A model generated the notes under the pieces. The model searched no databases and was not told where the DNA came from. It was given only the letters and a program-made list of their open reading frames with translations. From an uncultured Collinsella sp. (GTDB lineage: Bacteria > Actinomycetota > Coriobacteriia > Coriobacteriales > Coriobacteriaceae): a DNA stretch of 64,000 nt. How positions within the stretch are numbered: position 1 is the first letter of the stretch; every line of letters starts with the position of its first letter. This document shows positions 32,396-41,439 of this stretch, in pieces. A program made the position numbers and the translations under genes. The stretch covers positions 1 to 64,000 of the forward strand of contig CAKUFD010000008.1 in NCBI GenBank assembly GCA_934647195.1, in the 5' to 3' direction.

Positions 32396-33505
32396 CTAGC
32401 CTATCAGCTCCTCGACCAGTTTGGCGCCGGTGATAAGGTCTTCCATGTGAACGTATTCTTGGGTGGAGTGGGGGCGCATCATGCCGCACGATAGCACGAC
32501 GCCTTCGATGTCATGCTCAGCGAAGCTGTTGTTGTCGCTGCCGCCAAAGGTTTCCACGAGCTCGCCGGCAAGGCCGAGCTTCTTGCAGGCGGCGCGGAAA
32601 CGCTTGACTGCTGGAGCGTCTTCGCGCGTGCGATAGGCCTTGATGCGGACCTCCGAGGTCATCGAGGCTTGTGCTCCGAGATCTTCTGCGGCCTTGGAGA
32701 AGATCTGCTCGACGCTGTCCGTGAGCGCAAGCGCTTCGGCGTGGGCACTGCTACGGATTTCTCCTGTGCACCGACAGCTTTCCGGCACGACATTTGCCTG
32801 GGCTCCACCTTCGATCGTCCCGATGTTCAGGGTCGTGTGGTTGTTGACGTGTCCCTGTTTAAGGCTCGATATTGCCTGCGCTGTAGCCGCAATGGCGTTG
32901 ATGCCGGATTCGGGTTCAAAGCCGGCGTGCGCGGCCTTGCCCAAGACCGTGACGGCAAACGAGATAAGTGTCGGAGCTGCGATGGCCGCTGTGCCCGGTG
33001 CGCCCGCCAAATCGAGCACATACGCCTCGCGGCTTTTTATCGTGCTAAAGTCCAAGGACTGGCTGCCCCCGTCATAGGCCTCCTCGTCTACGCAGAATAC
33101 AATCTCGATTCCTCGATGGGGACGACCTGAGGCAAGAACCGCGCGGACTCCTTCGAGAATCTCTACAATAGCTGCGATGTCATCGGCGCCGAGCACGGTT
33201 GTTCCGTCGGAGGCGATGGTTCCGTCCTCATGGAAAATCGCTTTCTTTCCGCGTCCCGGCTCGACGACGTCCATGTGTCCGCACAAAAGGATGGGGTCTT
33301 CGTCTATCGTTCCCTCGAGCCAGGCGTGCAGGTTTCCCGCATTGCCGCCAAGAGATAGCCCAGCATCGTCTTCTTTGACTTCAAAGCCGAGCTCTTCCAA
33401 CCGTTCGCGGAGCCAGTCTGCGCAGTCCCTTTCGTTGAGCGATACCGAGTCCATGCTCACGAGCTGTGCAAATTCGCGTCGTATGCGTTGGTCTTGAGTT
33501 TCCAT
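32396..33505 (-). CDS. M20 family peptidase, PepT-like
   Basis: A 369-aa di-zinc exopeptidase close to the peptidase T-like (tripeptidase) group. Metal and catalytic motifs are LLCGHMDVVEPG (His and the +2 Asp), LGADDIAAIV (bridging Asp), VDEEAYDGG (catalytic Glu), DLAGAPG (Asp), and the late MMRPHSTQE (His). The dimerisation lid lies around 180-290. It starts 43 nt after the C39-like gene with no terminator between, so I place it as the last gene of the peptide-transport operon. It would degrade imported or trimmed peptides in the cytoplasm. Confidence 0.88.
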   Translation of the reverse strand: METQDQRIRREFAQLVSMDSVSLNERDCADWLRERLEELGFEVKEDDAGLSLGGNAGNLHAWLEGTIDEDPILLCGHMDVVEPGRGKKAIFHEDGTIASDGTTVLGADDIAAIVEILEGVRAVLASGRPHRGIEIVFCVDEEAYDGGSQSLDFSTIKSREAYVLDLAGAPGTAAIAAPTLISFAVTVLGKAAHAGFEPESGINAIAATAQAISSLKQGHVNNHTTLNIGTIEGGAQANVVPESCRCTGEIRSSAHAEALALTDSVEQIFSKAAEDLGAQASMTSEVRIKAYRTREDAPAVKRFRAACKKLGLAGELVETFGGSDNNSFAEHDIEGVVLSCGMMRPHSTQEYVHMEDLITGAKLVEELIG

Positions 33506-33548
33506 GTGCCTTGCCTTCTCTCCGGCTTGCAGTTACTTCGGGCACGTC

Positions 33549-34496
33549 TTAGAAGATGAGCATTGCCCGGGCACCGTCGTAGGAGCTCACCAGGTCAAGA
33601 TCGTCCTTGTCGATGGCGAGGTCGCCGGTGTCGATGCCGCTCTCGCCGTACTCGCGGTCATGCCATGGGTCATCAAGATAGAAGCGCATGCCCCGGCGTC
33701 CAGTTACGGTGACCCAATGGGGGCAGCGTTGTGCATGCCAATGCCATTCGTCGATAAGCAAAACCACGACGTGCCCCTTGTCGAGGAATTGCGCGATATC
33801 CGAAGAGTCGAAGTCGCCTACACGGATGGGAACCCCCTCATCGCGCGCTTGCTGCTCAAAGGACGCCTGCGTATCGCGGGCGAGTGCTTCGTTGAGAATT
33901 CCTATCTTGCTCGCGGGGTTGAGAATGCATCCGGTGCGCGAAACGTATACGGAGGGGGTGAACCCGCGACGTTTGCAGGCGAGGGCGAGTCCGTAGGGCC
34001 CGCATGCGACCGCCATGGTGGCCTCGCGCCACAGTGCGATCTCTTCGTCGCGCGTAATGCGCTCAACGATGCCTTTGCGCAGCAGGGCGTTGAGGACTGC
34101 CACCGGCCCGCAGGTGAATTCGGTTGTCTGGTGGTAGTTGCCGGGGCTCGCGGGGCGCAGGGGCTCCATGAGGTGCTGGGCGGCATCGCCGAGCTCGGTT
34201 TTGACGTCGACGCCGAGCTTATGGGTCTCCTGAGATGCGTGGTGGAGAAGCGGGTCGAAAAGTACGCTATTGCCATCGAGCGCACAGAGTTTGAGCTGTG
34301 CGGTGTGGGGCCTTCTGTAGCCTAACAGTGCGGCCGTGCCCTCGGGACCCGTGGCGATAAAAAGCGTGCGCAGCAGCGCTCCTTGGGCTTTTTGGGCAGC
34401 ATCGAGTGTGGCGGTTGGCAGCGTAAAACCGGAAGGCAGCGAATCGCGCGGGTCTGTTCCCGGTGCTAAATTGACGATTTGATAGATAGGTGTCAT
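33549..34496 (-). CDS. C39-like cysteine peptidase domain protein
   Basis: A 315-aa protein. The N-terminal 120 residues are unassigned. A papain-like C39-type domain follows: QTTEFTCGPVAVLNALL (Cys129 with the preceding Gln region), CPHWVTVTG (His260) and FYLDDPW (Asp275/276) form a plausible Cys-His-Asp triad. No signal peptide or ABC-exporter fusion is present, so it is probably cytoplasmic. The ATG at 34496 has AAGG 9 nt upstream and starts 10 nt after the double ATPase stop, within the peptide-transport operon; a GTG three codons earlier is less likely. The link with peptide import suggests processing of the imported peptide. Confidence 0.72.
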   Translation of the reverse strand: MTPIYQIVNLAPGTDPRDSLPSGFTLPTATLDAAQKAQGALLRTLFIATGPEGTAALLGYRRPHTAQLKLCALDGNSVLFDPLLHHASQETHKLGVDVKTELGDAAQHLMEPLRPASPGNYHQTTEFTCGPVAVLNALLRKGIVERITRDEEIALWREATMAVACGPYGLALACKRRGFTPSVYVSRTGCILNPASKIGILNEALARDTQASFEQQARDEGVPIRVGDFDSSDIAQFLDKGHVVVLLIDEWHWHAQRCPHWVTVTGRRGMRFYLDDPWHDREYGESGIDTGDLAIDKDDLDLVSSYDGARAMLIF

Positions 34497-34506
34497 GGAA
34501 ATCACC

Positions 34507-36024
34507 TTAATCGAGTGCCGGGGGCATGGCGGCGATCAGCTTGCGCACGTATGCGTGCTGAGGATGGTTCAAAACGGCGTCGGTCGTTCCGGATTCGATG
34601 ACCTTGCCGTTCTGCATAACTGCGATGCGATCGGATATGCGGCGCACGGTGTCCAAATCGTGGCTGATAAAGAGGATGGCCAGATTCAGGCTGCGCCGCA
34701 GGCCAAGGAGGGTTTGGAGAACGTGCGCCTGTATGTTGGCGTCGAGTGCGGTGACTGCTTCGTCTGCAATGAGCAGACGCGGCTGGGGCGCGATGGCACG
34801 CGCGATGGCCACGCGTTGGCACTGCCCACCCGAGAGGGTGAGGGGCTTTCGGGTGGCTAAATCGGCTTCAAGTCCCACTGATTCCATCAGGTCCTTGACG
34901 GCATGCGTATCGGCGGGGCGGCCGGATGCGCGCAGTGCTTCCGCGAGGGTCTGGGCGACGGTCATAACGGGATTGAGGGAGCCAAAGGGATTCTGGAAAA
35001 CGAGTTGTGCCTGTTCCCGAGACCAGGGAAGAGGCTGTTGAGAATCCTTTTCGTAAAAGGACACGGTTCCTTTATCGGGCCTTTCGAGCCCTGCCACGCA
35101 GCGGGCGACAGTCGACTTGCCAGATCCGGACTCTCCGACCAATCCCAAAATCTCCCCTGCACGGATATCGAGGGACACATCGTCTACCGAGGGTTTTGGG
35201 TTGCCTTCAAAATGACGCGTTAGGTGCTTCACGCAAAGTACCGTGCCTCCGATTGCGGGGCCGTCGTCGTTTTGCAGGCGGCGATGCGCCTCGAGCAGCT
35301 CTTTGGTGTAGCTCGACTGGGGCGCGGTGGTGATTATCTCGCTCGGACCTTCTTCGACGACGCGCCCATTGTCAAAGATGGCTAGGTAGTTTGCACGCTC
35401 TGCCGCCAGGGGAAGATCGTGTGTGATGATGATGAGGGTCATGCCGCGTTTGGAGCAGATGCTCTGAAGGAGGTCGAGCACGTCTTTTTGCGTACTGGCG
35501 TCAAGTGCCGTGGTGGGCTCATCGGCAATGAGGACTTGCGGCTGCGGCGCGAGTGCGGCAGCGATGGCCACACGTTGACGCATGCCTCCCGAAAGCTCGT
35601 GGGGGTAGGAATCGTATAGGGAGGGGCTGAGTCCCACGTCGGCGAGAAGTTGCTCAGCTTGCTCGCGACGCTTTGCCTTGGGTAGACGGGAGCCTGCGGC
35701 AATTTGGCTTCCGCAAGTGCGCAGCGGATTGAGCGAGGAGAAGGGATCTTGCGGAAGCCAGACGATTGTCGATCCGCGCCGGGCTTCCCAGACGCGCTCG
35801 GAAGCCGTGAGGTCGATGGCGGTGCCCATGATCTTGAGCGAGCCTGAGGCATGGGCGCCACGCGGCAAAAGGCCGGAGATGGCCTTTGCTGTTAGGGATT
35901 TCCCCGACCCGGATTCGCCGACGATTCCCACTGTCGCATTTGCAGGTATCGAGAGGTTCGCGCCCCGGATCAACTCGGTTCCGCTGATGGATACGTGCAG
36001 ATCGTGCAGCTCGATGGGTGTCAT
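34507..36024 (-). CDS. Peptide ABC transporter, fused double ATPase (DppD-DppF-like)
   Basis: A 505-aa protein made of two complete ABC domains that energise oligopeptide/nickel-family import. Domain 1 has Walker [13 protein letters not shown] (near 37), signature [12 protein letters not shown] and Walker [13 protein letters not shown]. Domain 2 has Walker [13 protein letters not shown] (near 295), signature [14 protein letters not shown] and Walker [13 protein letters not shown], with Ala in place of the usual Pro after the catalytic Glu. Its ATG overlaps the stop of the upstream permease (ATGA). In many bacteria these two domains are separate genes; here they are fused. Confidence 0.93.
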   Translation of the reverse strand: MTPIELHDLHVSISGTELIRGANLSIPANATVGIVGESGSGKSLTAKAISGLLPRGAHASGSLKIMGTAIDLTASERVWEARRGSTIVWLPQDPFSSLNPLRTCGSQIAAGSRLPKAKRREQAEQLLADVGLSPSLYDSYPHELSGGMRQRVAIAAALAPQPQVLIADEPTTALDASTQKDVLDLLQSICSKRGMTLIIITHDLPLAAERANYLAIFDNGRVVEEGPSEIITTAPQSSYTKELLEAHRRLQNDDGPAIGGTVLCVKHLTRHFEGNPKPSVDDVSLDIRAGEILGLVGESGSGKSTVARCVAGLERPDKGTVSFYEKDSQQPLPWSREQAQLVFQNPFGSLNPVMTVAQTLAEALRASGRPADTHAVKDLMESVGLEADLATRKPLTLSGGQCQRVAIARAIAPQPRLLIADEAVTALDANIQAHVLQTLLGLRRSLNLAILFISHDLDTVRRISDRIAVMQNGKVIESGTTDAVLNHPQHAYVRKLIAAMPPALD

Positions 36025-36839
36025 GCGCGGGCCTCCTCTCGATTGCCTGCTGCGATTTTGTCGCCGATGACGTTTAAGGCGATTGACGTGGCGATGATGA
36101 CAACCGCGGGTGCGATGGCCGCGGCGGGATTGCTGTAGATCAACGAGCGAGCGTCAGAGAGCTGCCTGCCCCAGTCTGCCTGCTGCGGTGAGATACCGAT
36201 TCCCAAAAATGACAACGAAGAGAGCGAGACCAGCGCGTTAGACATATCGAGGAACACTGCAGACACCACGACGGGCTGAATGACGGGCAGCAGATGCCGG
36301 GCCATGATGCGCACCGGGCTCAGCTCGAGGAGCTTGCCCGCATCGAGAAATGAATCGTGGATGTGTCGCAGTGCGGCCGCGCGGACAAGTCTGATCTCGT
36401 AGGGGGTGTAGAGAATTACGAACACGAGCACATCGGTGGCGTAAGATCCGCCGAGGATACCCGCGATAACGATGGCGAGCAGCAGGGTGGGCAGCGAGAG
36501 CATGAGCTCGACGATGCGCGACACGACCCAATCGAGTGTGCCGCCAAAGTAGGCGCACGAAAGGCCGAGAACAACGCCGATCGCCATAGCGCCAAGGGCG
36601 ATGACGACAGGGCCCACCAACGCGGTGCGCGAGCCGGCGAGGGTGAGCTTGACCACATCGCGTCCGAGTGCGTCGGTTCCCAGCAGGTGGCCTGCGGTTC
36701 CCGGGGCGGCTTCGGTAAGCGCGAGGTCTTGTGCAAGCGCGCCATCGCTTAGCTGTGGAAAGACAGTGAGGGCAACGACGGTGAGCAGCCAAAGGACTGC
36801 AATCAGAAGCGGGAGGGTCTGCCGTATGCGATGTGCCAT
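36021..36839 (-). CDS. Peptide ABC transporter permease (DppC-like)
   Basis: A 272-aa integral membrane permease of the BPD_transp_1/DppC type. The N-terminal helix (LPLLIAVLWLLTVVALTVF) is followed by the periplasmic LLGTDALGRDVVKLTLAGSRTAL segment (given in part: LGTDALGRDV), which is the DppC hallmark. A further five hydrophobic helices and the EAA loop near AALRHIHDSFLDAGKLL follow. It overlaps the double ATPase by 4 nt and starts 1 nt after the DppB-like permease stop. Confidence 0.92.
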   Translation of the reverse strand: MAHRIRQTLPLLIAVLWLLTVVALTVFPQLSDGALAQDLALTEAAPGTAGHLLGTDALGRDVVKLTLAGSRTALVGPVVIALGAMAIGVVLGLSCAYFGGTLDWVVSRIVELMLSLPTLLLAIVIAGILGGSYATDVLVFVILYTPYEIRLVRAAALRHIHDSFLDAGKLLELSPVRIMARHLLPVIQPVVVSAVFLDMSNALVSLSSLSFLGIGISPQQADWGRQLSDARSLIYSNPAAAIAPAVVIIATSIALNVIGDKIAAGNREEARA

Positions 36840-36840
36840 G

Positions 36841-37857
36841 CTACTCGGCCTCCTTTTGCGGCATCGGGTTGAACGAGCACTCGGTTACGATGGCTCGCGA
36901 TTTCTTCGTGCGCTTTCTTAGGCGTGGGTCTACAAGTTGCGCCAGGGTGTCGACGATTGCGGTGGAGATGCAGATCACGCTTGCCAGGATGAGCGTGATG
37001 GCCTGTACGCAGGGGATGTCGCCAAACGTCACCGATTGCTGAAGCAGCGTTCCGATTCCGCCAAGCGAAAACATGGTCTCGACGATGACGGTTCCCGAGA
37101 TAAGCGAAGCGATGAGCAAACCGGAAGACGTGAGGACGGGCAGCGCAGCGTTTTGCAGCTGACCAAGCGTGACGGGCAAGGGGGATACCCCGCGTGAACG
37201 GGCAAACAGCGTGTAATCCGAATCGATTTCCTCGATGAGGGATGCGCGCGAGATCTTGACGACGCTGGCGATGATGCCGATGGCGAGTGTCACGGCCGGC
37301 AGAATCAGGTGTCTAAGAGTATCGAGGGGGCTCCCATCTCCCTGGCCATAGATGGGGAAGATTTTAAGCCGAGCGGAGAGCACGTAGAGCAAAAGCAAGC
37401 CGATAGCGTAGCTCGGCGCGCTGAGGCCTGCTATCGAGGCGGTCGTGATAAGGCGATCTTGCCATGAACCTGCATGCTTTGCGGCGACGATTCCCAGGGG
37501 AAGACCTATGGCAAGGGCGAGGACGAGCGCCATGAGCGCAAGCGCGAGGGTAATGCCCATACGTTGGGAGATCATGTCCGTGACGGGCAGCTGCGTGCGC
37601 GTGGAGATGCCAAGGCTGCCGCTGAGGACCCCCTGGACCCAATAGAGGTATTGGGTCCATACGGGCTCGTCGAGATGATATCGCGACCGTATCGCCTCGA
37701 ACTGCGATTCGCTTACCTGTTTGGCGCCGACGAGGGAGCGCGCGGGGTCGCTTCCTGTCAGATAGAGCAGCCCGAACGTCACGATCGAAAGTGCGACGAG
37801 CAGAACAAGAAGTCCCGCCACGCGCTTGACTATCATCTTCAACGCTTGCATATCCAT
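36841..37857 (-). CDS. Peptide ABC transporter permease (DppB-like)
   Basis: A 338-aa permease of the DppB/OppB type with about six membrane helices. The long periplasmic loop after helix 1 contains the usual LDEPVWTQYLYWVQGVLSGSLG-type segment (key part DEPVWTQYLYW). The EAA motif region is SRASLIEEIDSDYTLFARSRG, quoted in part as EEIDSDYTLFARSRG. The ATG at 37857 is close behind AAGGCGGG; an in-frame ATG at 37851 is an alternative. It starts 26 nt after the binding-protein stop. Confidence 0.92.
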   Translation of the reverse strand: MDMQALKMIVKRVAGLLVLLVALSIVTFGLLYLTGSDPARSLVGAKQVSESQFEAIRSRYHLDEPVWTQYLYWVQGVLSGSLGISTRTQLPVTDMISQRMGITLALALMALVLALAIGLPLGIVAAKHAGSWQDRLITTASIAGLSAPSYAIGLLLLYVLSARLKIFPIYGQGDGSPLDTLRHLILPAVTLAIGIIASVVKISRASLIEEIDSDYTLFARSRGVSPLPVTLGQLQNAALPVLTSSGLLIASLISGTVIVETMFSLGGIGTLLQQSVTFGDIPCVQAITLILASVICISTAIVDTLAQLVDPRLRKRTKKSRAIVTECSFNPMPQKEAE

Positions 37858-37883
37858 CCCGCCTTAGAGGTTCATGCCGAAGC

Positions 37884-39524
37884 CTATTCGGCGCTGAATT
37901 CGGACGCCCAGGGCGTTGCGAGCCAGAAGGTTCCAGAATCCTTAAACGTCACGCCCTGCTTGCTTGCCACGACGGCCTGCCCCCACCATGCGGGGGCGTA
38001 GATTACCTGCTCAAGAGCTGCCTTCGTGGTTTCCAGCACGATGTCGAGTCGTTCTTTTGCATCGGTGAGCTGACTGACGGAGTCGGTTTTTGCCGCTACG
38101 TCGTCATCGGTCCAATTGGCCGGGTTCGTGCCCGCTCCGCCGGCGGCGAGCAGCCAGGATGTCACCTCGTTGGGGGTAGAGGTGGTGGGGTTGTAGATCA
38201 TCCAGGCCACGCCTTGCTCGCCATTACCCACCTCGCTCAGCCATTGGTCGAGCGTCTGTTCCTGGACGTCGACGTCGATGCCAATGCTCTTGAGTTGTTC
38301 TGCCAGCGCGATTGAGGCTTTGCCGACAGCGGCGTAGCCCGTGGGGTAGGTGAGGGTCGTCTTGAATCCGTCGGCCTGCGACGATTGCTTGAGTTCTGCC
38401 TTGGCTTTCTTGATGCTGAAGTCGATGGCACCCAGGTCGGCAACGAGTTTACGCGCCTCCTTGGCGCTGCCCGCCCAGCCGGCAAGCTGCTCGGGGGAAT
38501 CGATACCGGTGGCCACTTCGCCATAGCCCTTGAGAATGCCCGAGACGATCTTCTCTTTGTCGAGTGCATAGGCGACGGCGCGGCGAACGTGGATATCGTC
38601 AAACGGCGAGACGTTTGGATCAAAGGTCAATCCGTAATACGAGCGGTCCGAGTACTTGGAAACCATCGATCCGTCCTGCGTCCATTCGTCGACGTTCGTT
38701 ACCGGAACCGAGAGGGAGACGTCGATAGAGCCGTCCTGGAATGCGAGGAGGCGCGTTGAGTCCTCGGGGATGAAGTCGATGCGCACCGTCTTGGGGGCCG
38801 TAATCGAGCCCCACCAGCCGTCGTAGCGCTCGAGCGTGACATGGCTGGACGAATCGAATTCGGTGACCTTGTAAGGACCGGTGCCCACGATGAGCCCCTT
38901 GGACGAGCCGTAATCGTTGCCGGTCTCGTCCCAGAATGCCTTCGAGGTGACAAAGAGGCCGGCGGCATTGGAAACCTGGTCGGGGAAGTCGGCGTGGGCG
39001 GAGTCGAGTGTGATCGTCACCTGGTTCTCGCCTGTTTTTGAAGAGCCGGTGACGTAGGTTGGCCAGTAGGTGGAAAGGCCCGGGGAGAGGGTGGCGTCGC
39101 GGGCGGTCTCGATGGAGAAGATCACGTCGTCTGCGGTAAGCGCGCTGCCGTCATGGAAGGTGACGTCTTGGCGCAGGTCGAACACCCAGGTCTTGTTGTC
39201 ATCGCTATGCCATTTCTCGGCGAGCGCCGGGATGGTCTTGCCGTCGGCGTCGAGCCCCGTCAGGCCCTCCTGGAAGAGTGCCGCCAGCTGGTAGTTTGCA
39301 GATCCGGCTTCCTGGTTGACGCTCAGCGTGCTTACGGCAGATCCGGAGCCCAAGGTGAGCGTGTCGAGCGCTGTTGCCGACGCGGACGCCGAGCCCGCAG
39401 ACGCGGATCCCGCCGATTTGCCGCTTCCGGTGCAGCCGGTAAGGGCAAAGAGGCCAAGTGCGGCAGCGGTGCCGATGCCGCGAACGAAGGTACGCCTGCT
39501 GAGGTTCTGATCGATGACGGACAT
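37884..39524 (-). CDS. Solute-binding protein, family 5 (peptide ABC transporter)
   Basis: A 546-aa extracytoplasmic receptor for the adjacent permeases and ATPase. The N-terminus combines a twin-arginine motif (SRRTFVRG) with a hydrophobic stretch and a lipobox (LTGC), so it is predicted to be a Tat-exported lipoprotein. A Ser/Ala/Gly linker follows. SBP_bac_5 features include KTWVFDLRQDVTFHDGSALTADDVIFS (in part FHDGSALTADDV), GTGPYKV and HVRRAVAYALDKE. AGGAG lies 7 nt upstream of the ATG. Substrate class (peptide, glutathione-like or metal-chelate) cannot be told from sequence. Confidence 0.92.
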   Translation of the reverse strand: MSVIDQNLSRRTFVRGIGTAAALGLFALTGCTGSGKSAGSASAGSASASATALDTLTLGSGSAVSTLSVNQEAGSANYQLAALFQEGLTGLDADGKTIPALAEKWHSDDNKTWVFDLRQDVTFHDGSALTADDVIFSIETARDATLSPGLSTYWPTYVTGSSKTGENQVTITLDSAHADFPDQVSNAAGLFVTSKAFWDETGNDYGSSKGLIVGTGPYKVTEFDSSSHVTLERYDGWWGSITAPKTVRIDFIPEDSTRLLAFQDGSIDVSLSVPVTNVDEWTQDGSMVSKYSDRSYYGLTFDPNVSPFDDIHVRRAVAYALDKEKIVSGILKGYGEVATGIDSPEQLAGWAGSAKEARKLVADLGAIDFSIKKAKAELKQSSQADGFKTTLTYPTGYAAVGKASIALAEQLKSIGIDVDVQEQTLDQWLSEVGNGEQGVAWMIYNPTTSTPNEVTSWLLAAGGAGTNPANWTDDDVAAKTDSVSQLTDAKERLDIVLETTKAALEQVIYAPAWWGQAVVASKQGVTFKDSGTFWLATPWASEFSAE

Positions 39525-39547
39525 GGATTTCTCCTAACGGTAGGGAT

Positions 39548-39567
39548 ACGACGCGAGAGAGCGTCGT
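39548..39567 (-). other. Hairpin just upstream of the binding-protein SD
   Basis: ACGACGC (39548-39554) pairs with GCGTCGT (39561-39567). It sits between the 25-codon ORF and the SD of the binding-protein gene. Without a U tract it is not a terminator; it could affect translation or RNA processing. Confidence 0.4.
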
Positions 39568-39649
39568 GCGTTTTGTAGTTATCGAGTTGTTGGGATGGTG
39601 AAGGTGAGGGCGCCCGAGGGTCAATCGCGAACAGGCTTCGCTTACGCGC

Positions 39650-39727
39650 TTATTCGCAGCAGAACTCGGGCTTACGCATGAAAAGGCCCATACAGATGAC
39701 TGTCTCGTAGAGATGCTTCTTTTTCAT
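39650..39727 (-). CDS. Candidate 25-aa micro-ORF heading the peptide-transport operon
   Basis: An ATG preceded by GAAAGGG (8-nt spacing) opens 25 codons. The product starts MKKKHLYETVICMG and ends RKPEFCCE before TAA: a basic N-terminus, a short hydrophobic middle and tandem Cys codons two codons from the stop. A promoter-like TTGACT (39792-39797) lies upstream, and the binding-protein gene starts 125 nt downstream on the same strand. It may be a secreted or processed peptide handled by the operon, or a leader peptide sensing cysteine supply. No family is recognised; it may also be fortuitous. Confidence 0.45.
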   Translation of the reverse strand: MKKKHLYETVICMGLFMRKPEFCCE

Positions 39728-39765
39728 GTGTCACACCCTTTCGCTGTGAGCGCCAATTAATTCCC

Positions 39766-39797
39766 TATAAGACTAGTAGTTTAGTATGTATAGTCAA
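39766..39797 (-). promoter_or_regulatory. Putative promoter of the peptide-transport operon
   Basis: TTGACT (minus strand, 39792-39797) is a good -35. Candidate -10s downstream in the AT-rich stretch are TAGTCT (16-nt spacing) and TATAGG (too far), so the -10 is uncertain. It lies ahead of the 25-codon ORF. Confidence 0.4.
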
Positions 39798-39854
39798 GAA
39801 GGAGATTCGTTTGTTTCGGTTTTGTGACGTGCCCGTCGCTCGAAGTGCTTCGAG

Positions 39855-39894
39855 ATAAAAAATGGCGATGCCGACCAAACGCCGACACCGCCAT
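39855..39894 (-). terminator. Terminator of the M18 aminopeptidase gene
   Basis: On the minus strand a hairpin with ATGGCG (39894-39889) and CGCCAT (39867-39862) as outer arms is followed by TTTTTATC. The inner stem has mismatches. Confidence 0.75.
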
Positions 39895-39922
39895 GAAAAG
39901 GGCAATTATGCAGGTAGAGAGG

Positions 39923-41329
39923 TTACGCGCGTTCGAGGAACGCCTTGTAGCCGCGGTAGGCCTCGTAGATATCGGCCTTGTTGGCAACTTCCCACAGGGC
40001 ATGCATGGAGAGGACGGGCACGCCGGAGTCGATGACGTCCATGCCGTACTCGGCCATGATGAAGGCGATGGTGCCGCCGCCGCCCACGTTGACGCGGCCG
40101 AGCTCGCAGGTCTGGAAGTTCACGCCGGCCTCATCCATGATGTCGCGCACGAGGGCCATGTACTCGGCATCGGCATCGTTGGAGCCGCTCTTGCCGCGAG
40201 AGCCCGTGTATTTGTTGAAGCACAGGCCGCGGCCCATGTAGGCGGCGTTTTTGGTCTCGAACTTGGAAGCGTAGCTCGGGTCAAAGCCGGCGGACACGTC
40301 GGAAGAGAGCATGCGCGAGTTAGCAAGCGCGCGACGCAGGGCAAGGGAGCTCTCCTCGCCGGCGAGCGCCATCACCTCGGCGACGGTGTTCTCAAAGAAG
40401 CGGCTGGTCATGCCACTGGCACCTACGGAGCCGATCTCCTCTTTATCCACGAGCAGGCAGATGCTCGTGCGCTCGGGAGCCTCGACCTCGATCTGGGCGA
40501 GGAGGCTCGGGTAGGCGCAGACACGGTCGTCCTGGCCGTAGCCCAAGATCATCGAGCGGTCGAGACCCATGTCGCGGGCCGGACCGGCGGGCACGACCTC
40601 GATCTCGGCGGAGAGGAAGTCCTCCTCGTCGATGCCGTAGCGCTCGGAGAGCAGGTTGAGGAAGAGCTGTTTGACCGGGTCCTTCTCGTCGGTCTCGGAA
40701 TCCTTGTCGGCCTCGTCGATCACCACGGGGCGGCCGCCCACGATGACATCGAGCAACTCAGCGTCGACAACGTCCTTGGCAGGCTTGGACATAAGCTCTC
40801 CGGAAAGGTGGATGAGCAGGTCGGAGATGGTGAACACGGGATCGTCCGCGCCGTCGCCGATGTTGATGTCGATAACGCTGCCGTCCTTCTTGGCAACGAC
40901 GCCCGCGAGGGCGAGGGGGGAGGCGACCCAGTGGTAGGCCTTTACGCCGCCGTAGTAGTGCGTGTCGAGGTACGCCATGTCGCCCGCCTCGAAGGCGGGG
41001 TTCTGCTTAAGGTCGAGGCGCGGGCTGTCCACGTGGGCGCCCAGGATATTGAATCCCTCTTGCAGAGGACGCTTGCCGATCTGCATGAGCATGAGGGTCT
41101 TGCCGTGGTTCACGGCATAGACCTTGTCGCCGGGCTCGAGCGTCTTGCCTGCGGCAACTGCCTGGCCAAGCTCAACGTAGCCTGCCTGTTCCGCAGCTTT
41201 GGCGCCGGTGCGGACGCAGAGGCGCTCGGTCTTGTTCTCACTGATGAATTCTTTGTAGCCGGAGCAGACCTTTTCGAGCTCGACAAGCTGCTCGGGGGTG
41301 TACTTTTTCCATGCGCAGGGGCGTTCCAT
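39923..41329 (-). CDS. M18 family aminopeptidase
   Basis: A 468-aa zinc aminopeptidase of the aspartyl aminopeptidase (M18) family, probably a cytoplasmic dodecamer. Metal-binding and catalytic elements are GAHVDSPRLDLK (His and Asp), the DKEEIGS motif (Glu-Glu, near 299), SSDVSAGFDP (Asp) and VLSMHALWE (His, near the C-terminus). The first ATG with good SD spacing (AAAGG, 6 nt) is at 41329 and gives MERPCAWKKY; an ATG two codons earlier is directly at the SD. Monocistronic with its own terminator, divergent from polA. Confidence 0.92.
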   Translation of the reverse strand: MERPCAWKKYTPEQLVELEKVCSGYKEFISENKTERLCVRTGAKAAEQAGYVELGQAVAAGKTLEPGDKVYAVNHGKTLMLMQIGKRPLQEGFNILGAHVDSPRLDLKQNPAFEAGDMAYLDTHYYGGVKAYHWVASPLALAGVVAKKDGSVIDINIGDGADDPVFTISDLLIHLSGELMSKPAKDVVDAELLDVIVGGRPVVIDEADKDSETDEKDPVKQLFLNLLSERYGIDEEDFLSAEIEVVPAGPARDMGLDRSMILGYGQDDRVCAYPSLLAQIEVEAPERTSICLLVDKEEIGSVGASGMTSRFFENTVAEVMALAGEESSLALRRALANSRMLSSDVSAGFDPSYASKFETKNAAYMGRGLCFNKYTGSRGKSGSNDADAEYMALVRDIMDEAGVNFQTCELGRVNVGGGGTIAFIMAEYGMDVIDSGVPVLSMHALWEVANKADIYEAYRGYKAFLERA

Positions 41330-41439
41330 GATCATCCTTTCGATGCATGTGGTCTTGTATCCGTCCGCCATGGTATCACGGGCGTCACCTTTAAGCGTGT
41401 ACACTGGTGGGGAGAAACCGGTAAACGAAAGGCTTGCCC

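Noticed and set aside
39840..39855. Perfect palindrome CTCGAAG-TG-CTTCGAG near the M18 terminator
   Set aside because: On neither strand is it followed by a T tract; the neighbouring hairpin at 39862-39894 is the better terminator, and I saw no second copy.
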